Source: Ornithodoros turicata
Taxonomy: Eukaryota > Arthropoda > Arachnida > Ixodida > Argasidae
Length of the DNA: 64,000 bases
Assembly: GCF_037126465.1 (NCBI RefSeq)
Contig: NC_088202.1
Coordinates: 98,239,962 to 98,303,961 of the forward strand
Direction: 5' to 3'
This document shows positions 45,161 through 56,800 of this stretch, in pieces (within the stretch, counting starts at the first letter, position 1; each line of letters opens with the position of its first letter). The position numbers and the translations under genes are program-made. The notes below the pieces were generated by a model. The model was given only the letters and a program-made list of their open reading frames with translations. It searched no databases and was not told the origin of the DNA.

Positions 45161-46446
45161 TTAATGGTGCTTTCGTGAGTATATATAAACGTTTGCAAGC
45201 ATAGTCCTGTTTGTCTAGTGTCTGTATCAGGCACCTACATCTCTCAGAATTTTGATCAACTTGAGCCGAAGCAGAATGATAAGTAACAAGACGAGGTACA
45301 GCGATTGAGAAAATATATTTAGCCTGCTGGAATTCTTAGAACACGGAGATTCACCTCTAACGGTGTTCCAGTAATACCCTATTTCTTGCTTTTCTTAATT
45401 TTCACTGTCTCGTTAGATGCCGTGGCGCTTCCGTTGTTTGCCTCCTATGGAAGTCTTTAGTCACAACACAAACAATCGTAGTTGCTGAAGCCCCTGCTGC
45501 TGCTGCTGTGTGTGTGTGTTTTCTTTTTAAGGAATGTAGGAAGAACGTAGGAGTAACGTTTGCGTGAAACCAAAAACAAACACACAAATAAGTAGCACCG
45601 TACCAATTTTGCGTCACCTATTTCCTCGTACCCTTAGTAGCCTCCTAAAATATGCACGCACCACCACCTCTCGTGCACGCTGGAAGGCCACATGCAGAAT
45701 TTCAAGGAACCCATTCCATGCATCATGTAGTTTGGAACTGCGTGACAAGCTTCTATCCAGCATTGGGCTCAGATACTGAGAACTTCTTTTTCCTTCGACC
45801 GTTTTCCGATCTCACGCAGTTCGACGTTCCCTTTTTTCGAATCTCCCATTCCCGAATACGCATGAGTGGGCATTTCTTTACGATCGCGTTTTCCAAGTCA
45901 TCAAATTTACAGCACATTCGGCGCACTCGTTGGCGGTACTGTTCTCGTTTGGTGAAACAGCAGCCTGGGGCTTCTGCCGTAATAGGGAGTTCAATATTCC
46001 GACGAGAAAACAGCGGAAGATAAATCTTTGACGGAAGCACCACGCGAAGGAGCGGCTTTCGTCTTTGTTGTGGGAGACGTAAAGAATGTTTTAAGGTTAT
46101 ATTCTACCACAATTCTATCACGGAACAGGGGCTCACATAACGTAGGGTTACAGGGCAGTGGATACGCAAGAACGAGGTATGTCTGTTTTACGCGGCGTGA
46201 GCCACAATTTCGGAAATCTCCGTACACAACAGTTCAGCCGTGACAGTTGACATTTTCAGCCGTGATTCTAGGGATATCATGCGGCCGGGTGTTCGCCGCT
46301 AGTATTAACGTTGGTGTAACGCCAGTGATAAAAGCGAAGCCCTGGACGTAGAGAGGTCGACTGTATGCACTACATGACGTCCAAGCGCATCCGTCTGACG
46401 GATAAGCAACGCCCAGAAAGCAACCGTACGGTCGAAGAGCGCGATA
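45161..46446. other. No gene recognised
   Basis: There are short open frames on both strands and a (CTG)n-like tract at 45494-45511. No domain was recognised. Confidence 0.45.
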
Positions 46447-46508
46447 TTAGTGAGTTTGAGTGCATCGTACGCTATCGCCTTTGCGTACGATGCACTAAAA
46501 CTCTCTAA
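46447..46508. mobile_element. 62-bp palindromic MITE
   Basis: TTAGTGAGTTTGAGTGCATC and GATGCACTAAAACTCTCTAA are inverted ends (24 of 26 bases match by eye) around GCTATCGCCTTT. It is the same family as the unit at 24341. Confidence 0.75.
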
Positions 46509-46538
46509 TGTTTCATTCCGTATTTGCACCGCAAAGTA

Positions 46539-47448
46539 CGAGGGGCGTTCAAGTCAAACCGGAACTTTCTGTCTCCTGAGTGTACAAATGGCTCCCGCTA
46601 CTTCTTTTTCGTCCTTTTCACACGCGACAGGCCTCCGCGTTCACCATGTAGTGATCCAAAGTTTGTGCAAAACAGAAGACACGTGCTAGACAAGATGGCC
46701 GACAACGAGGTGAGCGCGCACATCGAACAGGGAATTGTCATGAAGTTTCTCGTGAATGAAGGCGTAAAGTCATCTGAAATCCACAGAAGACTTCAGGCTC
46801 AGTATGGCCACGATACACTGAGTGGTGCAAACGGTTCCGAGACGGCCGTATATCAGTGCAGGACGATCCCGGCCGGGGCGGCTCACAGCCCTGTGTCAGA
46901 GTTCCTGAGAACATCCAACTTGTGGAGCGTCTGATCCTCAAGGAGCGACGGATAACATGTCTCGAACTGGCTCGAAAGACGGACCTTTCTGTGGGAACGT
47001 TGAACACTATCATTCATGAACACATCCAGTTTCGGAAAGCCGGGCCTCATCTCCAAAGGAGTCCTCCACCTACCGGACAATGCACGCCCGCATACCGCGC
47101 ATCTCAAGACACGTACCTTACAGGAACTTGGCTGGGAGTTTCTGCCACATCCCCCTTACAGTCCAGACCTCGCCTACAGCGATTTCTATCTCTTCGGGCC
47201 ACTGAAGGCGTTCCTTGGGGGCCGCCACTTCAGCTGCGACGACGAGGTCAGGAATGCGGTCCGATCATGGCTGCTACGCGCCGGTAAGGATTTGTACGCT
47301 TCTGACATCCAAGCCCTCGTGAAACGCTGGGACAAGTGCATTAGTGCAGCTGGAGATTACGTTGAAAAATAAAACTAATTTCTCGCCTCTAAGTTCATTT
47401 TACTTTTGCGAAAAATTAAAAGGCCCGGTTTGACTTGAACGCCCGTCG
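46539..47448 (+). mobile_element. Mariner transposon, internally deleted
   Basis: The ends are CGAGGGGCGTTCAAGTCAAA at 46539 and inverted CGACGGGCGTTCAAGTCAAA at 47448. TA precedes the left end; the right flank reads TCTA, so the TA duplication is not clean. The transposase is split over three frames: MADNEVSAHIEQGIVMKFL (N-terminal HTH), RLILKERRITCLELARKTDL (second HTH), and from 47016 LPDNARPHTA...SPDLAYSDFYLFGPLKAF, which holds the second and third catalytic Asp. The region with the first Asp is deleted between about 47035 and 47045. It is dead. Confidence 0.85.
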
Positions 47449-47459
47449 TCTAACCGCGT

Positions 47460-47790
47460 GCGTGTACCGCGTGTGTTGCAAATCAACTGTGACTGGGGGA
47501 AGGGGAATACATTTCTTGACAAAAGAAAGGTTTTAAAAAAAGAGAAGAAAAGAACAGCCAGACGGTGCGTCGGCTTTCTCTTTTGCAAGTAAATAATTAG
47601 AAAATAAAAGAGAGAGAAAATAAAGAACGGCGAAAGAAGGATCAGAGAGACGAGAAAAAAAAAACAGTAACAAAACGGATGAGAGTAAGCGCATGAGGGT
47701 GAGATGTGAGTGTGGGGGAACTGACGAAGGAGATGACACAAGTCTCGAGGTCACAGGTTGCGCATGAGACCTGTGTCGTTGAGGGCTGCT
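47460..47790 (-). pseudogene. R1-type LINE 3' end, left piece (split by the Harbinger element)
   Basis: On the minus strand LKAALNDTGLMRNL and a stop lie directly after TTAA at 47791-47794, followed by a T-rich 3' UTR. The matching upstream piece lies 10 kb away at 57595-57765 (...LLGHVRHLAQRSVT). Together they align with the end LLGPWPNPAQRRSALKALLT of the LINE at 5775. The Harbinger element is therefore inserted in this LINE. Confidence 0.65.
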
Positions 47791-48021
47791 TTAAGCTGGA
47801 CCCGCATGGAGCGTGTCTCTGTGCGTAGCACGCTGCGACCGGGAAAACGTACGCTCCCAAACGCGCGGGCCAACCCGCATGGCACAAGCGACCGCACGTG
47901 AAATCCACCGGAGGACGCTGAGCAACGGAAGACAGAGTTGCCAGCTCCTGGCTTCCGCTTTCCTGACTCCGCATGCGGACGATCGAGAAGGAAGTTTTGC
48001 AGCTCTGCTTTCAACTTTGTG

Positions 48022-50327
48022 ATGGAACGCGAGCGCGATCTTTCGCATTTTCATATGTTGCTTCTTCGCAAGAAGCAGCAGCAGAAGAAAGAGAAGAAGA
48101 AGAAGTTGTGGTGGGTGCACCCGGTTTGGAAAGGAAGAAGAACATAGCGAATTTCATCTAGCTGTAAGTACCAGTGCTAACTGCTAATCCAGTGGTTCCT
48201 TTATTATGTGCGTGCACATGGCCCCGGTCGATTGGTAGATCGAGAGATCAATCGATCGGTCGATAGATAGATAGATAGATGATCGATCGTTAGATGTAGG
48301 TAAAGGAGACTGATCGATTGGTAGATAGATATACATACAGCATTCATGCGTGCATGTGTTATGCACTAAACAATTAGCAACGACAGAGAAAAAAGTTGCA
48401 GAACACTCATTTCGTAATTCAGAATGTAAACCTACTTCACTCAGCAAGCAACATAAAAGCCGTTGATAATGAAACAAAACTAAAATGGTCACCCTTACTG
48501 TTAAATTTCCTTTGAGCTTAGTTTGTTCAACAAAAGACAATTTAAAGACCCTTTGCTGTAGTTAGCTTGCATTCATAGAATTTTCCGTGAATGAAGTTAA
48601 TGTGTGCTATCTGAAAAGTCTCTGTGCTCTGAGTGAACATGATGAGGAAACTTATCTAATTTCTCAAATAGATAGCCTATTTTTATATCGTACAGTTTAT
48701 GTATACCCAATACATCTATGAAAATTGTCTTCGGTAAAATCTTAATAGCCAACGTTAGCAACTATGCCCATCATTTCTTTGTTTTTCGCACGATTACTAG
48801 CTTACTCCAATTTTGTGTGGCTTTGATTACTATTACAGCTTACTCACATAGTAGGCTTTCTAATGATTTGCAGATGGATACCATGCGCAAATGTGGTGAT
48901 GACAGGATGTTCCAGAAGTTCTACAGGATGCCCTCGAGCACGTTTGATGAACTTCATCGCCTGGTTCAGAGTGCACTATCCAAAGAGCATGCTGTGAGGG
49001 AGCCCATCTCCTCGCAAGAAAGGCTTGCCATGACGATCCGGTAAACTCAACACTTCCTTTAGTATATTCTGATATGTGCCTGGCATGTGTTGCACTGAGA
49101 TAAAGGTAATGATACCACAATACTGGCATAACAAGGGGCACATGATCAAATGTCCAGGTTCCTTTCATCTGGGATGCAGATTAAGGACATCGCACTCGCC
49201 TACCTAGTGGGGCTTGAGACAGCAAGGGAGGCCATCCACTTAACGTGCAAAGTGTTGTGGAGTACACTGCAACCACTCGTGATGAAGGTAACGTCACATT
49301 GCATAGCAGCCAAACTTTGTTATTGTTTTAAGTTTTAATCCAGACTCCTCATGATGCAGCCACCCACCAAATCCGAGTGGGAGGAGATTGCCCTCGGGTA
49401 TGCACACACTTGGAATTTCCCAAACTGCTTGGGTGCAGTGGACGGAAAGCATGTCCAAATCGTTGCTCCCAAAAAGTCTGGCAGCATGTTCTACAACTAT
49501 AAGGTAAGACAATGTGGAGGTTATTAATCTACATGTATGTTGAACTGCGGTACTAACTGAGATTCCTTCAGGGAACATATTCAATCGTGCTGATGGCGGT
49601 TGTTGACAGCAAGTACCGTTTCAGGCTGATTGATGTGGGAGCACCAGGAAGAGCTATAGATAGTGCCGTGTTTAAGGAGTCGGCCATTGGAAGAGGACTC
49701 CTGTCTGGCAAACTGCAAATGCCTGGAATTGCAAGGCTGCCAAACTCGGATGTTGTTTTGCCTCATGTACTGATAGGAGATGAGGCTTTTCAGCTCCGAC
49801 AAGATTTCTTGCGTCCCTATCCTGGCAAGATGCTGCCGCCTAACGAGACAGTCTTCAACTACAGACTGTCCCGAGCAAGGTAAAACACCCAGAATTTTCC
49901 ATTTAAAATGTTCACTGACGTGTTTTATTTATTATGCTGTAGGCGATGTGCTGAAAATGCCTTCGGCATCCTGGCCAATCGCTGGCGAATTTTTCTTAGA
50001 GTCATCAACCTGTCACCAGAAAATGTGGAGAATGTTGTCCTCGCATCCTGTGTCCTCCACAACTACCTCTTGAATCGGAGGTTGCTAACGGAAGAAGGGG
50101 ACACCCCCGATGAATTTGGTCACTTCAGGAGAGGTTCCTGGAGAGATATAGAACAGGAAGTTCGGACAGCACTGTTGGACGTCCAGCGAACGTCAGCACG
50201 CAATTACAGCACTGACGCAGCAGGCGTCCGCAACATGTACAAGGAGTACTTTACAAGTCCAGCTGGCGAAGTGTCATGGCAATGGAAAAAATGCCACCTG
50301 CAACCACCACCACACAGCATTGTGTGA
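48022..50327 (+). CDS. HARBI1-like PIF/Harbinger transposase, six exons, one frameshift
   Basis: Exons: 48022-48163, 48874-49040, 49158-49287, 49360-49503, 49572-49879 and 49943-50327, all with GT-AG borders and matching phases, about 424 codons. Exon 1 has KKLWWVHPVW, the N-terminal WVHP signature. Exon 2 has FQKFYRMPSSTFDELHRLV. Exon 3 is the helix-turn-helix-like RFLSSGMQIKDIALAYLVGL. The DDE catalytic residues lie in GAVDGKHV (exon 4), LIGDEAFQL (exon 5) and ENAFGILANRWRIF (exon 6). The only defect I see is one extra base in exon 1 near 48127-48136, between VHPVWK and the shifted EEEHSEFHLA. The enzyme cuts and inserts DNA at short AT-rich sites in the nucleus and in this superfamily needs a Myb/MADF partner, here encoded downstream on the other strand. 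Confidence 0.85.
48255..48300 (+). repeat. GATC/GATA microsatellite in transposase intron 1
   Basis: (GATA)n with GATCGATC words (GATAGATAGATAGATAGATG). It lies within intron 1 of the transposase. Confidence 0.8.
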
Positions 50328-50895
50328 CGAAGCCTGAAGAATTCCCCTTGCCCTTTCCCTCACCAAAACGGCCCTTTTCAGGGCCACCCCAAATGTGTGC
50401 GTCAAAGACGACGTCTGCATAGAAACCCCGTAATTTGCTTAGTAATCCTCGTGTTGGCCAGTGATATGAGCCAGAGCTGAACCCAGGGTGAAAGCTGCCT
50501 AAAACACTTTTTAGCTGAATCAGTACTATATGCAAAGGCGCAGTGATAGCTTTGTAAAATTTAATCTAGCAGAGTGTTACGAAATCGCACTTCAGTACAC
50601 ACCAGCATACTCTTGTTCTTGTTCATTCACAACCTGATAATTCAACCTTTTGCTTAATTCAAACAAATCTGATTTTTTTTTTTTTTTTGCCTGCTAAGTT
50701 TTCCATTATGTGTGTTGGGTGACACACACGAATTAACAGCAGATCAAAAGCATGCAGCTTACATCTGCGTGTTGCAGTGATAAGGAGTGACAAATGTTGA
50801 ATCATGCGTTCAACACACTTATGATATTGCGAGACATGCAACAATATCGTTATGTGTAGCATGCTAAAATTAGTCTCGCTCAATAAAATGAAACT

Positions 50896-53800
50896 TTAGT
50901 CATCCTGCATGTATTTGTCAACATCCAATATGGCCTTTTTCATCTCACGCACCAATCGCTGCGGACATCTCCGCATGTCGTCACACAGCGACAACGCAAA
51001 GTACTCTATGTTGTCTGGAACACGACTCAATCTCGATCTGGGGACCTCCAGCTCCTTGTCCACGGGATCACTGGTCGGAGCATCCCTCTTCCCTTTCTTT
51101 TGCCTTTTCATAGTGCTTTGGCCAGAAGACGGGGTACTTGAAGAATCTGTCATTTCTTGGAGATCCTCAACAGAAGGCAGCGTATCTGAAACATGATCAT
51201 CTGGGCCATCTGTGCACAAGTATTGAGCAAATGAACAAAGTTTCTGAAACGCATCACTGTGATTCAATGTTTAGCATCTGACAGTGGTGTACTTTATATA
51301 AATCAGTTAAACTCAACATAAACAAATGCAGGCAACGTCAAACCCTGAGCCCGTACACTGACGCCCATGACTCACCATGTGTGTACGTTGTGTTGAGAAC
51401 ATGAAGAAATATTTGCACTTGACAATGATAGTATAAAGGAACAGTTATCAGGAATATAAGCAGTGTATCGAAAAAGTGTAGGCTATAACTGTGTGACATA
51501 TATGAATGCAGAAATATACATGAAATATATGAATTAGAACGTGCTTAAAGGGGCCGTAAACAGGCCACCAAACATTTCTGAAATAATGATACCCCATGAA
51601 AGAACGCAGCTCATAATACCCAAATATACATTTCGTTCGGCTCGTGCCAGCTCATTGATGATGAGTAACCAGTGAGCCTCTCTCCACAACGCATACGTCA
51701 CATGGCTACGTAGCGTTTTGCCGTCCAATCGGGGGGCCGAGTTGCGCACATGACGTTTCAAATTACCAGCCAATAAACATATTTCGTTATCAGCTGTGAG
51801 TCGGAGCGCTCAGTTTGTTTGTGTGAAACGACGTTTTGCGTTCCGTGGTTATGAAATTCAACGTCATGATATCTTCAACATCTCCGGCTGGCGCAAACGT
51901 CAACAGCTGGGCTGCTATCACATGACGCGATTCGAACCCGGGTTCCTCCCAGTCACGACGTGACATGGCCAGCACGCTATCCACTGTACCACGCGAGCTG
52001 GTGACGCGATGCCGCGTGGCTCAAACCAAAGCACTGCAGCCCAGTTGTCGGAACCATTCGAAGATGACGAAGATGTTCCATAGCGCACCTACCTAAGATT
52101 CCGGAACTGTAGTCCCGGATATTCATTCGCGCCCGTGGTGTGCTGCGTGCTACTGCCCAGAAAACGTAGTGCGCGTATGATACCTAAATTAAACGCATTT
52201 CTTTCTCAGTTTGAGGCTCTAACTGTTTAGACTTTAAATAGAAGAGGATTCACGTTCATCTAGTCCAATTCCGCATTTGAAATAAAATCGTACGTGGAAC
52301 ACTCAATCATAATTGGTGGGGAAAGCGCTACGTCAAAATGACGTAAAGTTAGAGCGTGGGGCGGAGCTAAAATGCGAAAGAGTGCAGTGAATATTTCATC
52401 CGTATGCAAGCGCCTTTTGTTTTTGAGCGTTAGTAATTGCAAGGAGTTTTCACGGCCTAAGTTCCAATAATATAACACAAAGAAATGTGCACCTTTTGTA
52501 CCTGTTTACGGCCCCTTTAAAGGGATAGTCGCATCCGGAAGCGTGTTCCGGAACTGTTATGGTCATGTTCCCTGTCGTTCATAATGTACGCCGGCAAATT
52601 TTCTCCGCACAAATCCACTTGGTTGACTCAGAAACGATTTTTAAATGTTCGCGCTTCCCGCGCGCACGGCAATCTCCGCAAGGCGCCGACACTGGATGAC
52701 GTCACCCGGATAAACCAACCATCAGGAGGCGCTCCTTCCCGCCGCAGATTCTGTGTGTGTCTGTGCGTGTGGCTGCCCCTTTTTCTTGTTGTCTTGTCGC
52801 GTTTGCTTTGAAGTACTTTGAACCATAGCGTGTGGCCTAGGATTTCACGCCGATGACGTGCGATGTCACAGCCAGGAAACCGGTGCTACGTGCTCGGGTG
52901 CAGAAAGACTTATAACGCGAATCCCGAGTTTACATTTCACCGACCTCGCAATGGCGAAACGAAACGAAAGTGGGAGGCAGCGATCGCCAGCCACTACTGT
53001 GGTGTGGCCCAAGGATTGAATGTTTCACGCGTCTGTTCCTGTCATTTCGCCGACGACGCCTATTTTGATGAAGATGTATTGCAAGTTCGGCTTGGGCTAC
53101 GGCAGAAACAGAAGCGGCTGAAGATTGACGCCGTGCCTACCACCCCTACCACATGCGATCAGGAACAAGTGCAGGAACCAGCAACGGAGGTAAGTGACAA
53201 TTTTGCGTGGTCACAGCTGTACGCTGCGATGAAAAATGTCAGTTGTCACAGTAAACATAATCGCGAACACCTGGCCTCGCCGCCGATTGTAACGTCACAG
53301 TCACACCGGCTACTAATGTACACAAATTATTACCATGATTGCAGCATCCTGACGCAATAGTACGCGTACTCTAGAGAAAAACGATTGGTGTGTTGTTGGT
53401 GTGCTAATTGTTGCCAGTATTATGCAGGAGTAACGTAACACTCCCACATGACAGCATTATTCTAATCTTATTGCAGCTAGTGGATGTTTCTACAGTTCAT
53501 AGTGTAAGCCTGATGGTAGCATTCAGGGATGTGAAAGCATCGCAATCTGTGTTTGGCTACGTCTGAGACACTTCCATCAGTATTCTACTGCAGCCTTGTT
53601 GCTAATTTCTATAATATAATAAAAAATAATAAATAACTGTGCCAGTGAAATAGGGACCGCAAAGGGGAAGATTTATTTGCATAGTCATTTTTATATTTGT
53701 TATTGTACCTGCTAGGCCCTCAACATATTCTTTTGAGTGTTAACACTCAAGGCCATATTTCAGATGTGGAGGTCATGGCTGAAGCAAGTGCTGGGGACCC

Positions 53801-56800
53801 ACTTCACGGCGCATCTCACAAGGGGGTTGTCATCCCCTGATTCCAGGAAGAGGAAACAATGGACACAGACTTGCATAGCGTATTAGTACGCCAGATATGG
53901 ATCTGCCAACATGAACCCTCCTAACATCCCTGTGGCAGCGTACCTGTAACCGCCCAGACTTCACACCACATTAATGTAGAACCACAGCAAAACATAATAA
54001 AATAGCTTAGGTTTATTTGCCTCCCATACATAATGGGAGGCAAATAAACCTATGCTATTTTTTTATTCCCACTCCGTCATACTCCACTGTACAATAAATC
54101 GATACAATTATAGGGTCATTCTTTATTCCCGTCACTACACCGCATTGAAAATCTGCACAGAATTCAAAATATTCCCACCTCGGCACTAGCCTAGTGCAGT
54201 ACAGTCTGGATTTGATGCCAGAGCTAATACTGCCACGTGTAGTAGTTTTTGCTGTACAGACGGGTAGACAGTCTGTTGACTGCAACTGGAGATACAGAGT
54301 GACAAGACAAAACATCCCCCACACTGCAATGACGAAAAGACGAAGATTGCTGCAAGACGAAAATTTTGCTGACATAGACACACTTGGTGTAAATGAGCCC
54401 TTGGTCATCCCCCTTGCCTCCCATCAGAGGTTTAGGAGGATACTATTGGTGTCTGGTGTACGGATATACCTATCCGTACACCACACACCTATAGTATCCT
54501 CCAAAACCTCTGATGGGAGGCAAGGGGGATGACCAAGGGCTCATTTACACAAAGTGTGCCTATGTCAGCAAAATTTTTGTCTTGCGACTACATGTCTCCA
54601 GTTCCAGCCATCAGTATGCACCAGCTTGTCTCTCCTGTCAAGACACCCTTGCTTCGATGGTCCTAACGCTGATAGCCTTGATAGGACGTAGATGGGAACT
54701 CCCTCCTGATGGCTCGGACAACGCATCCAGGAACATGTCGTCTGTTCCTTGGACCAAGGTATCCCCAGACCCATCTCGTGAATGACGAGTATGCCGTGAA
54801 CCTCAGGCACCTGGAAAAGACAAATCCACATGACATTTCTTTTTGTTTAGCATTATATCTTGTGGGCATTTGCATACCTGCCAAATCTCCCACAGTGTTG
54901 GGAAAACAATGGCCAGAACAGAAGAACAGACACTATCCCAACCTTGGAGTTCAAAGCCTGTGCATTCCTTTCTTAGTTCCGGGGTCTCCCGCATTTTGAA
55001 TGTGTTGGCAGGTGTGCAACATAGTACAACAGCAAAATGGTCCGCCTCTTTCAGGATGAACCCGATTCCAACAGCTAACTCCCTCCCGAACCAGCTTCCC
55101 TCCAATTCCGGCAAAATCCAATTTCTCCCAAAATATATTACTCTTACATTCTTCAGTAACATGCTCCCCCCCCCCTTTTATTGGCACCTCAAATGCTTCT
55201 GTTTTCAGACTTGTAAGACTATCCTTCAGAATTCCCACTGGATATCTGTCAATCAGAGTTTTGTGTTGCCAATCAGGCCATGGCTAACTGGCATAATTGA
55301 GAGCATATCGAGACTAGCTGAGGCGACTGTGTTTCTTCACTTTTCCTAATGGAATTGTTGGACCAGGATTCTGGGTCGTTCCACGGCTGTCGGCCACGCT
55401 TATGATTTATGGGGGACAAACTTGTGTAGGCCAAAAAGCTGCTGAGAATAGCCGCCCTTTTGTATACAACCCCTGTCCACTTTAGGTTCGACAATTTGCG
55501 TAACCAACAACACCCGACCAGCACCCGAGTTTACCCTTCCGAATCTTGATGGGAGGTCATTTAAACCGAAAAAATCATTACGGTCGTAATCACAGCAAAC
55601 GGAAGAGCACTGCAGCAGGCTTACCTGTGGTCATGGGGATTGAGTCGCCTAAAATGTTGATCATAGCGGCAGAATTGAGGCGCGTACACCACTAGAAGCT
55701 CCCTACGGAGGCAGATGTCCCTGAGTAATGGGTGTTGTGTTATGCACTGCACGGCGGCACTGTTGCACATTTCTACCACCCTGGCAACAGAATGGCAACA
55801 CAGGCGCTCGTCGGGCTCCTGTGGGTCGCAGACTCCACACAGACACCTGCCGACAACAATTTCAACATTCTAAACTGTTTCGCACATCCGACGGCAACCA
55901 TGCAAAGAGATATGTCACCTGAAAATGTCATCCCGCGGGTTAGCCGCAGCCACATCTCGTGCATGGTCGGCGGGTTCCAGAGGCATTGGGTCCGTAGAGT
56001 ATGGGTCATCATCCCGCATTAACTCGTCGCCGCTACCGCTTACATGTTCGTCAGAATCTCCCCCAGACAGAGAAACATCACTCTCGTTTTCCGACTCCAT
56101 GTTTGCTACCTTCGCTTCGCGATCGCCAAACAGGCGCGCGGCTCGCATTTACCCAGGGCGCGCGCTGATTGGCTTTATCCGGGTGACGTTTGCTCCCACT
56201 TTTAGAGAGCGAGGGCGCAAGGATTCCGGTTTCCTTTTCATCGGATTGCGCGAAAAGTACGCCGCGGATCGAAATGGTATTTTCGGGCCCATTTCAGTGC
56301 TCGGCAAGGAATTAGAATTCGCATTAGTTTCGAAATTGACCTCGGAGAATGCGACTGTCCCTTTAAGTGCAGTGAGCCTGTCAAGTGATTGTTCCTGTCA
56401 TTTATCATTCATTCAATTCAACTGCTGGGGTCTGTAATATTACCTTCCTGTCCATTGTCTCCATTAATCATAGACATAAGCACCGCCTCAGGTGTCTGCA
56501 CAGTGCTATCCTCTGTGAGTTGCACTTCTTCGTTCCCGGGGCCATCCAAGTTGCATCTAGTGCTGCATGAGAAATATGTTCACTGCAGCGAACTTGACTC
56601 ACGCCACGCTCATAGATAGACTTACCTCTTGGACAAGCTGACCGCCCTTAGGAACATCATCTGTTGCAGATGTGGCCAGTTGCACTTGACAACATCAGCA
56701 GCACCTGCACCACTTCTCTTAGATGCTTGTTCCTCCTTAATTTTGCGGAAGAACGTGTCCCGCAGTGTCTGCCACCTCGTTGTAGCATACTCCACTGGAA

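Larger units (their letters stand above)
52521..56362. mobile_element. 3.84-kb TTAA element encoding THAP and P2RX7-like proteins
   Basis: TTAA (52517-52520) AGGGATAGTCGCATCC on the left and GAATGCGACTGTCCCT TTAA (56363-56366) on the right are terminal inverted repeats with a TTAA duplication. THAP domain plus TTAA target and AGG ends recall the Kolobok superfamily, but no DDE transposase was seen. Two convergent genes fill it: THAP (+, left) and P2RX7-like (-, right). A palindrome at 54001-54060 with AATAAA on both strands and a 116-bp-arm inverted repeat at 54351-54586 lie between them. It is inserted in intron 3 of the MADF-BESS gene. Confidence 0.75.

Noticed and set aside
54663..56148. 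Reading the P2RX7-like gene as a purinergic receptor channel
   Set aside because: There are no membrane segments or extracellular domain; only the cytoplasmic-type Cys-rich domain pattern is present.
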